64,000 nt of DNA from Aliamphritea ceti (GTDB taxonomy: Bacteria; Pseudomonadota; Gammaproteobacteria; Pseudomonadales; Balneatricaceae): assembly GCF_024347215.1 (NCBI RefSeq), contig NZ_AP025282.1, positions 4,712,001-4,776,000 of the forward strand, written 5' to 3'. Under the pieces are notes generated by a model. It ran no database searches. It saw only the letters and a list, made by a program, of their open reading frames with translations, and was not told where the DNA came from. This document shows positions 44,424 to 53,783 of this stretch, one piece after another. Position numbers and translations under genes: made by a program. How positions within the stretch are numbered: position 1 is the first letter of the stretch; each line of letters opens with the position of its first letter.

Positions 44424-44449
44424 AAAAGCAGCCTATGGCTGCTTTTTTT
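44424..44449. terminator. Terminator of hemCDXY, probably bidirectional
   Basis: AAAAGCAGCC and GGCTGCTTTT pair over ten bases around TAT, followed by more T. It also lies past the stop of the minus-strand flavin reductase gene. Confidence 0.9.
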
Positions 44450-44502
44450 ATATCTACACTCAGCTGTACAATTAGTAGATAAACACTAACGAGTGCAGAG
44501 GT

Positions 44503-45573
44503 TTATGTACGTGGCGCGTATGCAAATACATCAGCGTGCATGTAATCACCATTAAAACCTTTCGCTTCACAGGCATCTAACAGCGCATACACCATACCCG
44601 GTGAACCGCTGGTGTACATAACCATATCGGAAAAGTCATCATAATCAGCCAAAATGGCATCCGGAATCAGGCCCGTACGGCCATTCCAGGCCTGACCATT
44701 TTCTGGCTCACTGACGACCAACTCATAACTGACATTCGCATGTTCAGTAGCCCATTGCTCTGGTAACTTATCCAGATACAGATCTTCAGCAACCCGTACT
44801 CCCCAATAGATATGAATCGGATTTGATACCTGGTTAGCCAACAAATGCTCAGCAATACTTTTGATCTGAGAAAAACCGGTGCTGGCCGCAACCAGTACAA
44901 TCCGTGTTTCAGGCTTGAGGCTGGCAGCATTCAGATAGCAGTCACCTTTTGGCAGCTCAATCTCAATGCTAGGATTATTCTGAATATGATCGATCATCGC
45001 GATAGACAACTCACCATCAGGCATGCGACGGATATGTAACTCCAGATCGCTACCATGGTCGGGTGCACTGCCAATTGAAAATGGCGCACGACGGCCATCC
45101 GGCAAGATCAGCTCCAGATATTGCCCGGCATGGAACTCAACAGCCTGACTGGCTGTAACCGGTAAATGTAAGCGCACCCGAAACACTTCGTGGCTTAACT
45201 GTTCTACTGAAGCAATATCACAAACCAGCTTTTTCACTCGAAACTCTCCAGGGCCTAGCAGCCCATCAATCTTCACCCTAATGTCACCCTGAGGTATTGC
45301 AGTGCAGGCATATATTTTTGCGGGCTGCTGCCCATCTCGTAAGCTTACATCTAACTCGGGGTAACGCTGTATTATTCTTCCGGCTAACAGCTCTGCTTTA
45401 CAGATCTGACAGACGCCATTCAGACAACTGCGGCGCATCTTATACCCTGCACGTTCCAGCGCAAGTAAAATCGATTCTCCAGTCTCAGCTTCTAACTGAT
45501 ACTGTCTTTCACCGCCAATTATCTGAATTAAAATATCAGTCTCCGAAAATACCCAGCTCTTGCCAGATATCAT
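44503..45573 (-). CDS. 2Fe-2S ferredoxin/FNR-type flavin oxidoreductase
   Basis: An NAD(P)H-dependent electron-transfer flavoprotein of 356 residues. Residues about 14-100 are a plant-type ferredoxin domain with cysteines in SCLNGVCQICK and YACTA. Residues about 105-210 bind flavin (RAPFSIGSAP) and the rest bind NAD(P)H (VLVAASTGFSQIKSI). The frame starts at ATG 45573, 38 bases inside ubiD. A better ribosome site (GGAG) precedes an in-frame ATT near 45537-45538, so the true start is uncertain. A role in providing reduced flavin for the UbiD/UbiX prenyl-FMN system is suggested by this linkage, as with fre beside ubiD in E. coli. Confidence 0.85.
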   Translation of the reverse strand: MISGKSWVFSETDILIQIIGGERQYQLEAETGESILLALERAGYKMRRSCLNGVCQICKAELLAGRIIQRYPELDVSLRDGQQPAKIYACTAIPQGDIRVKIDGLLGPGEFRVKKLVCDIASVEQLSHEVFRVRLHLPVTASQAVEFHAGQYLELILPDGRRAPFSIGSAPDHGSDLELHIRRMPDGELSIAMIDHIQNNPSIEIELPKGDCYLNAASLKPETRIVLVAASTGFSQIKSIAEHLLANQVSNPIHIYWGVRVAEDLYLDKLPEQWATEHANVSYELVVSEPENGQAWNGRTGLIPDAILADYDDFSDMVMYTSGSPGMVYALLDACEAKGFNGDYMHADVFAYAPRT

Positions 45574-47017
45574 CTACTCGCTGCTTAATGGCTTCGTCCA
45601 TGACGATCGGCTCACCCCATTCACGGTCAGTTTCACCCTGCCATTTATTCGTCGCATCCATACCCATTTTCGAGCCCAGACCAGACACCGGCGAAGCAAA
45701 ATCCAGATAATCAATCGGCGTATTATCAATCATCACAGTGTCCCGTTGGGGATCCATACGCGTAGTAATTGCCCAGATAACATCATTCCAGTCACGAGCG
45801 TTTACGTCGTCATCGCAAACAATCACGAACTTGGTGTACATAAACTGCCGCAAGAATGACCAGACTCCCAGCATGATACGTTTCGCATGACCCGGATACT
45901 GCTTCTTGATAGTGACTACAGCCATTCGGTATGAACAGCCTTCCGGCGGCAGATAAAAGTCGACAATTTCCGGAAACTGCTTCTGTAGAATAGGTACAAA
46001 TACCTCGTTCAGAGCCACACCCAGAATAGCCGGCTCATCCGGTGGACGTCCGGTGTATGTGCTGTGATAAATAGGTTTTTTACGGTGCGTAATCCGCTCT
46101 ACAGTAAACACAGGAAAACGGTCTACTTCATTGTAATAACCCGTATGATCACCAAACGGACCTTCGTCAGCCATTTCATCCGGATAAATAAAACCTTCCA
46201 GAATAAACTCCGCGCTGGCCGGCACCTGTAGATCACTGCCAATGCATTCAGTAACTTCGGTTTTTCCGCCGCGCAATAAACCGGCAAAGGCATATTCCGA
46301 CAATGAATCTGGTACAGGGGTTACCGCGCCCAGAATGGTTGCCGGATCAGCACCTAAAGCAACCGCTACAGGGAAAGGCTCACCCGGGTGCGCTTTTTGC
46401 CATTCACGGAAATCAAGCGCGCCACCACGGTGGGCCAACCAACGCATGATTAATTTGTTTTTTCCGATAAGCTGCTGACGATAAATCCCTAAATTCTGAC
46501 GTGGTTTTTCTGGCCCACGGGTAATCACTAATGGCCAGGTCACTAAAGGACCAGCATCACCCGGCCAGCATGTCTGAATAGGCAGCTTATAAAGATCGAC
46601 ATCTTCGGCTTCAATAACATGCGCTTGGCAATCAGCCTTACGGACAACCTTCGGCCCCATATTAAGCACTTGCTTAAATATTGGCAGTTTGTCCCAGGCA
46701 TCTTTCATGCCTTTAGGTGGCTCAGGCTCTTTTAGCATTGCCAGTAATTTACCTACTTCCCGCAGGCTGGTAACGTCTTGCTCACCCATCCCCATAGCTA
46801 CCCGTTTAGGCGTACCAAACAGATTCGCCAATACCGGATAGTCATAACCTTTGGGGTTCTCAAACAGCAGCGCAGGACCGCCAGCACGCAGTGTGCGGTC
46901 GCAGATTTCGGTCATCTCAAGATGTGGATCTACCTCCATCGAGATTCGCTTTAATTCACCTAGTTCTTCCAGAGTGCGGATAAAATCACGCAGATCTTTA
47001 TATTTAAGATTACTCAT
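45536..47017 (-). CDS. ubiD: 3-octaprenyl-4-hydroxybenzoate decarboxylase UbiD
   Basis: A prenylated-FMN enzyme decarboxylating polyprenyl-4-hydroxybenzoate in ubiquinone synthesis. It has 493 residues, the standard length. The opening KYKDLRDFIRTLEELGELKRI is conserved, GPFGDHTGYYN is in the active-site region, and LDFASPVSGLGSKMGMDAT is the C-terminal signature. I chose MSNLKYKDL at 47017; the frame is open to 47047, which would add ten residues. The ribosome site is weak. The flavin reductase frame overlaps its end. Confidence 0.95.
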   Translation of the reverse strand: MSNLKYKDLRDFIRTLEELGELKRISMEVDPHLEMTEICDRTLRAGGPALLFENPKGYDYPVLANLFGTPKRVAMGMGEQDVTSLREVGKLLAMLKEPEPPKGMKDAWDKLPIFKQVLNMGPKVVRKADCQAHVIEAEDVDLYKLPIQTCWPGDAGPLVTWPLVITRGPEKPRQNLGIYRQQLIGKNKLIMRWLAHRGGALDFREWQKAHPGEPFPVAVALGADPATILGAVTPVPDSLSEYAFAGLLRGGKTEVTECIGSDLQVPASAEFILEGFIYPDEMADEGPFGDHTGYYNEVDRFPVFTVERITHRKKPIYHSTYTGRPPDEPAILGVALNEVFVPILQKQFPEIVDFYLPPEGCSYRMAVVTIKKQYPGHAKRIMLGVWSFLRQFMYTKFVIVCDDDVNARDWNDVIWAITTRMDPQRDTVMIDNTPIDYLDFASPVSGLGSKMGMDATNKWQGETDREWGEPIVMDEAIKQRVDDIWQELGIFGD

Positions 47018-47061
47018 AACGGCCCGGCAATCAGGTTTTAATAACAAAGATTTAGCAATAA

Positions 47062-47090
47062 AAAAGGGTAAGCCATAAGCTTACCCTTTT
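47062..47090 (-). terminator. Terminator of rho
   Basis: AAAAGGGTAAGC and GCTTACCCTTTT pair perfectly over 12 bases around CATAA, with A and T runs on the flanks. It sits between rho and ubiD, and ubiD may have its own promoter immediately after. Confidence 0.9.
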
Positions 47091-47106
47091 GTATTCAGAA
47101 TGTTTA

Positions 47107-48366
47107 TCAGGAACGTCTCATAGACAAGAAGAATTCGTCATTTGTCTTGAAGTCTTTCAGCTTATCGAGCACAAACTCGATCGCTGCGGAGTCTTCCATC
47201 GGATCCAGAAGTTTACGCAGAATCCACATACGTTGCAGCTCATCTTCGTCCGTCAGCAAGTCTTCACGGCGGGTGCCAGAACGACGAATGTTGAAAGCAG
47301 GATAAACGCGCTTTTCAGCAACTTTACGGTCCAGATGTACTTCAGAGTTACCGGTACCTTTAAATTCTTCGAAGATAACTTCATCCATCTTCGAACCGGT
47401 ATCAACCAGAGCCGTTGCAATGATTGTCAGGCTACCGCCCTCTTCAATATTACGTGCAGCACCGAAGAAACGCTTAGGACGCTCAAGTGCATGCGCATCA
47501 ACACCACCGGTCAGTACCTTACCGGATGAAGGAATAACCGTGTTATATGCACGAGCAAGACGGGTGATGGAATCAAGCAGGATAACCACGTCTTTCTTAT
47601 GTTCAGTCAGACGCTTTGCCTTCTCGAGCACCATTTCAGCTACCTGAACATGGCGTGACGGTGGCTCGTCGAAAGTAGATGCAACCACTTCACCACGAAC
47701 TGTACGCTGCATCTCTGTTACTTCCTCAGGACGCTCATCAATCAGCAGTACAATCAAATGTGTTTCAGGGTTATTCCGGGTAATGGAGTTAGCAATGTTC
47801 TGCAACATCAGTGTTTTACCCGCTTTAGGCGGTGACACCAGCAAGGCACGCTGACCTTTACCCATAGGGCATACAAGATCGATAACACGGGCAGTCAAAT
47901 CTTCAGTACTGCCGTTACCCAGTTCCATTTTCAGACGGTCCTGAGCAAACAGTGGCGTCAGGTTTTCAAACAGAATCTTGTTCTTAGCATTTTCAGGCTT
48001 ATCAAAGTTGATCTTATCAACCTTCAGCAATGCAAAGTAACGCTCGCCGTCCTTCGGAGGACGAATCTTGCCTGAAATAGTATCGCCGGTGCGCAAATTA
48101 AAACGACGGATCTGACTCGGAGAAACGTAAATATCGTCAGGACCAGCCAGATAAGAGCTGTCCGCAGAACGCAAGAAACCAAATCCATCTTGTAATATTT
48201 CCAGCACGCCATCGCCGTAAATATCTTCACCACCTTTAGCATGACGCTTAAGTATGGCAAAAATAACATCTTGTTTGCGGGAGCGGCCCAGGTTATCCAT
48301 TCCCATTTCTTTCGCTATATTTAACAGCTCAGAAACGTTTTTCGTTTTCAGTTCGGTAAGATTCAT
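47107..48366 (-). CDS. rho: Transcription termination factor Rho
   Basis: The hexameric RNA-dependent ATPase that terminates transcripts. It has 419 residues, equal to E. coli. The N-terminus MNLTELKTKNVSELL fixes the start at 48366. The RNA-binding fold holds the LQDGFGFLR motif, and SPPKAGKTLMLQNIA is the Walker A loop. IDERPEEVTEM and the C-terminal Q-loop and R-loop regions are present. The 220-base gap to trxA probably carries an autoregulated leader, as known for rho elsewhere, although I see no specific site. Confidence 0.98.
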   Translation of the reverse strand: MNLTELKTKNVSELLNIAKEMGMDNLGRSRKQDVIFAILKRHAKGGEDIYGDGVLEILQDGFGFLRSADSSYLAGPDDIYVSPSQIRRFNLRTGDTISGKIRPPKDGERYFALLKVDKINFDKPENAKNKILFENLTPLFAQDRLKMELGNGSTEDLTARVIDLVCPMGKGQRALLVSPPKAGKTLMLQNIANSITRNNPETHLIVLLIDERPEEVTEMQRTVRGEVVASTFDEPPSRHVQVAEMVLEKAKRLTEHKKDVVILLDSITRLARAYNTVIPSSGKVLTGGVDAHALERPKRFFGAARNIEEGGSLTIIATALVDTGSKMDEVIFEEFKGTGNSEVHLDRKVAEKRVYPAFNIRRSGTRREDLLTDEDELQRMWILRKLLDPMEDSAAIEFVLDKLKDFKTNDEFFLSMRRS

Positions 48367-48585
48367 AATGTATGAGTAGAAGGACGTAGCCACGTTGAGA
48401 AAGAACGCTGGAGAAATCGTTCAGACTAGATTGAATTGATTAAGAGAACCGGAATCAGACAGTAATTCCAGTAATAAGGAGTCACAACTATAATCGCTTG
48501 TTTACGGTTAGTCCAGCATTCAGAGCGCAAACTTTATACAGCTCGGAGGAAAGGAAACCAACCGTAAACAATAGCAATTCGACGC

Positions 48586-48909
48586 TTACAGACTTGTCTC
48601 GATAAAGCCTGCTAACTGAGATTTAGACAGAGCACCAACTTTGGTCGCTTCAACATTACCATCTTTGAAAATCATCAGAGTAGGAATGCCACGAATACCA
48701 AACTTAGGTGGCGTTTCACTGTTTTCATCAATGTTGAGTTTGCAGACTTTAAGCTTACCATCGTATTCTTTTGCAATCTCTTCCAGAACTGGCGCGATCA
48801 TTTTACATGGTCCGCACCACTCAGCCCAATAGTCCACCAGTACCGGTGCTTCAGACTTGAGAACATCCTCTTCAAAGGATGCGTCGGTTACATTGATAAT
48901 ATCACTCAT
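48586..48909 (-). CDS. trxA: Thioredoxin 1
   Basis: The main cytoplasmic disulfide reductant. It has 107 residues. The active site WAEWCGPCKMIAP and the cis-Pro segment GIRGIPTLMIFKDG are intact. The start MSDIINVT at 48909 has GAGG upstream; 18 upstream codons are also open but not typical. It is immediately upstream of rho, as in E. coli and Pseudomonas, and divergent from ppx. Confidence 0.98.
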   Translation of the reverse strand: MSDIINVTDASFEEDVLKSEAPVLVDYWAEWCGPCKMIAPVLEEIAKEYDGKLKVCKLNIDENSETPPKFGIRGIPTLMIFKDGNVEATKVGALSKSQLAGFIETSL

Positions 48910-49139
48910 AAAAAGCCTCGCAGGCAGATTCGCGTCAATAAATAATTGCCTCGATAATACCATTCAAAACGAACAAATGTGAATACCGTATACCCCTACA
49001 ATGCCCTACAGCCGACATCTAGTGATCTCCGGCAGCTATATATCAATAGATATTAATCCCACATTGCCTAAATACTCACATCTAAAAAAGTTTTTGTTAA
49101 ACTGACTGGCAACGTAATAGTTATTGGATACATGCCAGC

Positions 49140-50654
49140 ATGCCGCAGGATAATGCTTTAATAGCCAGCCAGGATACTTTACTGGCAGCTATTGACCTCG
49201 GATCGAACAGTTTTCACATCGTCATTGCTAAGCTCGATCAGGGTGAACTGTTACCAATTGATGTTTTATCAGAAAAAGTACAGCTAGCCGCCGGATTAGA
49301 TAATAACAATCGACTAAGCGAAGAAGCCCAGCAAAGAGGTCTCGCATGCCTGCAACGCTTTGCTGAACGCATTAAATGCCTGCCTGCAGGCGCTGTTAGC
49401 GCAGTTGCAACTAACGCGCTGCGTGAAGCGACAAACAGTCGGGAATTCATTGTTAAAGCCGAAACCATTTTAGGCCGCTCTATCGAAGTTATCGCCGGCA
49501 TAGAAGAAGCCCGCCTTATCCACCTGGGCGTAGAACACACACTTGCTGCAGATTCCGGCTCACGCCTGATAATCGATATTGGCGGCGGCAGTACAGAATT
49601 AATAATTGGTGAACGTTTTGAGCCATTGCAACTGGAAAGCCTTGAAATGGGCTGCGTCAGTTTCAGTAAGCGTTATTTCAAAGATGGCGTTATTAATGAG
49701 AAAAACTTCCAGCTCGCTGTATTCGGCGCCCTGCGTGAATTATTGTCGATAAAACGTCGCTATAGAAGTCAGGGCTGGCAGCACTGTGTTGGCTCTTCAG
49801 GGACAGCTAAAGCAATACGTCAGGCGTGCATAGAATCCGGATACAGCGATAACGCAATCACAGCAAAAGCACTCAAACTTCTGCGTCAACGTATTCTTGA
49901 ATTTAGTCATGTTGATGAGATTTCAATCCCCGGTATTAAAGAACAGCGAAAAGCGGTCATTGCCGCTGGCATAGCAATTTTATCGGCAGCATTTGAATCC
50001 TTAGGCATCAAAGAAATGCATATTTCACAAGGCGCATTACGTGAAGGGCTCCTATATGACATGACCGGAAGATTGCATCATGAAGATGTACGTGAGCGCA
50101 GCATCAATGCATTTATGCAGCGCTATCACGTCGATCAGGAACAAGCCTTACGTATAGAACAGACTGCACTTATCGCACTGACACAGGTTCGCAGTGACTG
50201 GCAGCTACAAAATAATGAATATCAAAACATGCTCAGCTGGGCAGCACGCAGTTATGAAGCAGGACTAACAATTGCACATAGCCAATACCACAAACACAGT
50301 GCTTATCTGATTTTAAATTCAGACCTGCCAGGCTTTAGTCGTCAGGAGCAACTACAACTAGCAACACTGATACGTAATCATCGCCGTAAATTTAATGAAG
50401 CAGACTTCGAACTTTTATCTAAACGTGAAATTGAAGTGTTCCGGCGACTCTGCGTCTTACTGAGAATATCGATACTGCTACACCGCAGCCGGAGTAAAGA
50501 ACCGATCCCTGCATTCACGCTGACGGCCACAGCCAGCACAATATCCCTTACCTTTCCTGATAACTGGCTAAGCTATCACCCACTGACTAAGGCTGACCTT
50601 GAACATGAAGCCGGCTACCTATCCAACAGTGGCTATTGCCTCAGCATAAACTGA
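49140..50654 (+). CDS. ppx: Exopolyphosphatase
   Basis: It releases phosphate from the ends of polyphosphate. It has 504 residues of the Ppx-GppA actin-like ATPase fold. DLGSNSFHIVIA and IDIGGGSTELI are the phosphate-binding loops, and VGSSGTAKAI follows. The long C-terminal HD-like helical half (about 310-504) is the E. coli type. ppk, the usual partner, is not adjacent. It is divergent from trxA. A gppA (pppGpp hydrolase) role is less likely given the trxA-ppx synteny known from Pseudomonas. Confidence 0.93.
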   Translation: MPQDNALIASQDTLLAAIDLGSNSFHIVIAKLDQGELLPIDVLSEKVQLAAGLDNNNRLSEEAQQRGLACLQRFAERIKCLPAGAVSAVATNALREATNSREFIVKAETILGRSIEVIAGIEEARLIHLGVEHTLAADSGSRLIIDIGGGSTELIIGERFEPLQLESLEMGCVSFSKRYFKDGVINEKNFQLAVFGALRELLSIKRRYRSQGWQHCVGSSGTAKAIRQACIESGYSDNAITAKALKLLRQRILEFSHVDEISIPGIKEQRKAVIAAGIAILSAAFESLGIKEMHISQGALREGLLYDMTGRLHHEDVRERSINAFMQRYHVDQEQALRIEQTALIALTQVRSDWQLQNNEYQNMLSWAARSYEAGLTIAHSQYHKHSAYLILNSDLPGFSRQEQLQLATLIRNHRRKFNEADFELLSKREIEVFRRLCVLLRISILLHRSRSKEPIPAFTLTATASTISLTFPDNWLSYHPLTKADLEHEAGYLSNSGYCLSIN

Positions 50655-50680
50655 TAATTTACTTAGCAACCAATTATAAA

Positions 50681-50715
50681 AAAACCGAACTCAGCTTACT
50701 GACTTCGGTTTTTTT
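50681..50715 (+). terminator. Terminator of ppx
   Basis: AAAACCGAA plus TCAG pair with CTGA plus TTCGGTTTT around CTTA, with one C-C mismatch, followed by T residues. Confidence 0.88.
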
Positions 50716-50826
50716 GCCTCAGATCATCAAACAATCACTAATTCCCTCTCTGACTACTCACTCAATGGATGAATCTATAAAAAGCATTTAGCCTTAAAGC
50801 GTAACAATTCATCTGAGAAGCAATAA

Positions 50827-51192
50827 ATGGAAAAGACCAGCGAACTGATCTGGCAAGATACTCAGCACCAGGAGCTGTTTCGCCTTATAGATAAGATAAA
50901 AGAAAGCGGTGTCGAAGCGGATATTTTTGTGCGCTTATATGACTACGCAGAGCACCACTTCAATCTGGAAGAAGCTTATATGCGGGAATCAAACTACCCG
51001 GAGATAGAACAACATATAGCAGCTCACAATAAATTCCGGCAGGAATTAACTAACATGGTTACGCAAAACCATGATTATGATGAAATGCTGCGTGAAACAC
51101 TGTCTACATTTTTGAGCGAATGGCCGAAACGGCATATTTTCGGCATCGATAAACGATTCGAAGCTTACATACTTAGCTCAGACATCAAATAA
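50827..51192 (+). CDS. Bacteriohemerythrin
   Basis: An oxygen-binding di-iron four-helix protein of 121 residues. All seven expected ligands are visible: His14 in DTQHQELF, His44 and Glu48 in EHHFNLEEAYM, His63 and His67 in EQHIAAHNKF, and His103 and Asp108 in KRHIFGID. It is a single-domain form, likely for oxygen storage or delivery or iron/oxygen sensing. It is a single gene converging on rplQ. Confidence 0.93.
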   Translation: MEKTSELIWQDTQHQELFRLIDKIKESGVEADIFVRLYDYAEHHFNLEEAYMRESNYPEIEQHIAAHNKFRQELTNMVTQNHDYDEMLRETLSTFLSEWPKRHIFGIDKRFEAYILSSDIK

Positions 51193-51206
51193 CTAAATTA
51201 CAGGCA

Positions 51207-51245
51207 AAAAAAAGCCCGGCTCTTATTATGAGAGCCGGGCTTTTT
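51207..51245. terminator. Bidirectional terminator between bacteriohemerythrin and rplQ
   Basis: AAAAAGCCCGGCTCT pairs with AGAGCCGGGCTTTTT over about 15 bases around TTATTATG. It ends the alpha operon on the minus strand and the hemerythrin gene on the plus strand. Confidence 0.93.
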
Positions 51246-51263
51246 CTTGATCAGAAACGAAGA

Positions 51264-51659
51264 TTAATCTTCAGAATCATCAACCACAACAGCTGCATCA
51301 GCTGGACGGTCAACCAGTTCAACCAACGCCATAGGAGCGTTGTCACCAGCACGGAAACCACATTTCAGAATGCGAATGTATCCGCCTGGACGAGCCTCAT
51401 AACGAGGACCCAGTTCGTTGAACAGTTTACCAACAGCTTCTTTGCTGCGGGTGCGGGCAAAAGCCAGACGACGGTTAGCAACCGTGTCATTCTTTGCCAG
51501 AGTGATCAGAGGCTCAGCAACGCGGCGCAGCTCTTTAGCTTTAGGCAGCGTAGTCTTGATGAGCTCATGTTCGAACAAGGACACAGCCATGTTCTTGAAC
51601 ATTGCTTTGCGGTGTGCACTTGTACGATTTAAGTGACGACCTGATTTACGATGACGCAT
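51264..51659 (-). CDS. rplQ: 50S ribosomal protein L17
   Basis: L17 is a primary-assembly protein near the peptide-tunnel exit. The N-terminus MRHRKSGRHLNRTSAHRKAM is the universal signature. The 131 residues end in an acidic tail (VVVDDSED). It is the last gene of the alpha operon, followed by the shared terminator. Confidence 0.97.
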   Translation of the reverse strand: MRHRKSGRHLNRTSAHRKAMFKNMAVSLFEHELIKTTLPKAKELRRVAEPLITLAKNDTVANRRLAFARTRSKEAVGKLFNELGPRYEARPGGYIRILKCGFRAGDNAPMALVELVDRPADAAVVVDDSED

Positions 51660-51699
51660 GTTTAATTCCTTGCCAAACTATTAAGGTTAAAAAACGCGA

Positions 51700-52704
51700 T
51701 TAGGAAGCGACTTTATCGTCGTTCCGAATACTTGCCGGCGGCCAGTTTTCCAGGCGCATGCCCAGAGAAAGACCCTTAGATGCCAAGACATCTTTAATTT
51801 CCGTCAGCGATTTCTTACCTAAGTTCGGAGTCTTAAGCAGTTCTACTTCGGTACGCTGAATCAGATCACCGATGTAGTAGATCTGTTCTGCCTTCAGACA
51901 GTTGGCGGAACGTACAGTCAGCTCCAGATCATCAACCGGACGCAACAGGATCGGATCGATCTCTGGCTCTTCCGGCTCATCTTTAACCTGATCCTTACCA
52001 CCTTCCAGATCTACAAACACAGCCAGTTGCTGCTGCAGAATAGTTGCAGCACGACGGATGCATTCTTCCGGATCGATAGTACCGTTGGATTCGATATCAA
52101 TTACCAACTTGTCCAAGTCAGTGCGCTGTTCCACACGAGCACTCTCAACAACATAAGACACCAGACGAACTGGGCTATAAGTTGCATCAAGCTGCAGACG
52201 GCCGATAGTACGCGACTCGTCTTCGTCAGATATACGGGCATCAGCCGGTACATAACCTCGACCACGTGCTACACGCAACTGCATGTTCAGGCTTGCGCCT
52301 TCACTCAGATGAGCGATAACGTGATCTGGGTTAGCGATTTCGGCATCCTGGTTCAGCTGAATATCAGCTGCAGTGACAGGGCCTGCTTCGCTCTTAGAAA
52401 GAGTCAGAGTTGCTTCGTCGCCGTTATGCAGAGCGATAGCTACGCCTTTCAGGTTTAACAGGATTTCGATAACGTCTTCCTGAACACCTTCCAGAGTGCT
52501 GTACTCATGCAATACACCGTCGATTTCTACTTCCTTAACTGCACAACCTGGCATAGAAGAAAGTAGAATACGACGCAACGCATTACCTAGCGTATGGCCA
52601 AAACCGCGCTCAAGTGGCTCCAGAGTAACTTTTGCACGAGTCGAGCTAATTTCCTGTACGTCGATGTGACGTGGGCTTAGAAACTCGTTTACTGAACGCT
52701 GCAT
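51700..52704 (-). CDS. rpoA: RNA polymerase alpha subunit
   Basis: It nucleates RNA polymerase assembly and contacts activators and UP elements. It has 334 residues with an N-terminal dimerisation domain (about 1-235, RGFGHTLGNALRRILLSS), a linker rich in acidic residues, and the C-terminal domain (about 250-334) with the DNA-contact segment TEVELLKTPNLGKKSLTEIK. It follows rpsD by 26 bases. Confidence 0.98.
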   Translation of the reverse strand: MQRSVNEFLSPRHIDVQEISSTRAKVTLEPLERGFGHTLGNALRRILLSSMPGCAVKEVEIDGVLHEYSTLEGVQEDVIEILLNLKGVAIALHNGDEATLTLSKSEAGPVTAADIQLNQDAEIANPDHVIAHLSEGASLNMQLRVARGRGYVPADARISDEDESRTIGRLQLDATYSPVRLVSYVVESARVEQRTDLDKLVIDIESNGTIDPEECIRRAATILQQQLAVFVDLEGGKDQVKDEPEEPEIDPILLRPVDDLELTVRSANCLKAEQIYYIGDLIQRTEVELLKTPNLGKKSLTEIKDVLASKGLSLGMRLENWPPASIRNDDKVAS

Positions 52705-52730
52705 AGTTCCACCAATTATGAAGTCAATGA

Positions 52731-53351
52731 TTACTTAGAATACAATTCGACAATCAGCTGCTCGTTGATTTCGGCAGACAGATCACTACGCTCAGGCAGG
52801 GACTTAAAAGTACCTTCCATTTTGCCAGCATCTACTTCTACCCATTCAACTGAGCTACGCTGAGAAGCCAGATCCAGGGCGCTTTTAATACGCAGCTGGT
52901 TCTTAGACTTTTCACGAACGGCAACAACATCACCCGCAGAAACCTGGAATGAAGGAATGTTAACGCTCTGACCGTTGACTGTAATCTGGCGATGTGAAAC
53001 TACCTGACGTGCTTCAGCACGGGTAGAGCCAAAGCCCATACGATAGACAACATTGTCTAAACGCCCTTCCAACAGTTGCAACAAGTTAGTACCAGTCGCG
53101 CCATTGCGACGGGCAGCTTCCTTGTAGTAGCTGCGGAATTGCTTTTCAAGAACGCCGTAAGTACGACGAACTTTTTGTTTTTCACGAAGCTGTAAACCGT
53201 AATCGGACAGACGACCGCGACGAGCGCCGTGTACGCCTGGCACGTTTTCAGCTTTACACTTGCTGTCCAGTGCACGTACACCGCTCTTCAAGAACAGGTC
53301 GGTACCTTCACGGCGAGACAGCTTACATTTTGGTCCTATATAACGAGCCAT
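52731..53351 (-). CDS. rpsD: 30S ribosomal protein S4
   Basis: A primary 16S rRNA binder (206 residues) and in E. coli the translational repressor of the alpha operon. The opening MARYIGPKCKLSRREGTDLF and the S4 RNA-binding domain VYRMGFGSTRAEARQVVSHR (about 95-155) are clear. The probable target leader lies at 54141-54222, upstream of rpsM. Confidence 0.98.
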   Translation of the reverse strand: MARYIGPKCKLSRREGTDLFLKSGVRALDSKCKAENVPGVHGARRGRLSDYGLQLREKQKVRRTYGVLEKQFRSYYKEAARRNGATGTNLLQLLEGRLDNVVYRMGFGSTRAEARQVVSHRQITVNGQSVNIPSFQVSAGDVVAVREKSKNQLRIKSALDLASQRSSVEWVEVDAGKMEGTFKSLPERSDLSAEINEQLIVELYSK

Positions 53352-53368
53352 ATCTTACTGTCTCCGGA

Positions 53369-53758
53369 TTAAACGCGACGTTTCTTAGACGGACGACAAC
53401 CATTGTGTGGAATCGGTGTCACGTCAGTGATGTTGTTAACCTTGTAACCGCAACCGTTCAATGCACGAACTGCAGATTCACGGCCTGGTCCAGGACCTTT
53501 AACAAAAACGTCTAAATTCTTTAGGCCATACTCTTGCGCTGCCACACCTGCACGTTCTGCAGCTACCTGAGCTGCAAACGGTGTGCTCTTACGAGAACCG
53601 CGGAAGCCGGAGCCACCCGCAGTTGCCCAGCTCAGAGTATTTCCCTGACGATCAGTAATAGTAATGATCGTATTGTTAAATGAGGCGTGGATGTGCGCTA
53701 AGCCATCAACAACCTGCTTTTTAACCTTTTTACGTGTGCGAGTATTTGGCTTTGCCAT
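53369..53758 (-). CDS. rpsK: 30S ribosomal protein S11
   Basis: S11 lies on the platform beside the mRNA exit. It has 129 residues. The segment GLAHIHASFNNTIITITDRQG and the C-terminal NGCRPSKKRRV are universal. It is the second gene of the alpha operon, 17 bases before rpsD. Confidence 0.98.
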   Translation of the reverse strand: MAKPNTRTRKKVKKQVVDGLAHIHASFNNTIITITDRQGNTLSWATAGGSGFRGSRKSTPFAAQVAAERAGVAAQEYGLKNLDVFVKGPGPGRESAVRALNGCGYKVNNITDVTPIPHNGCRPSKKRRV

Positions 53759-53783
53759 ATTGGAAATTCCTATCGCTTACCAC

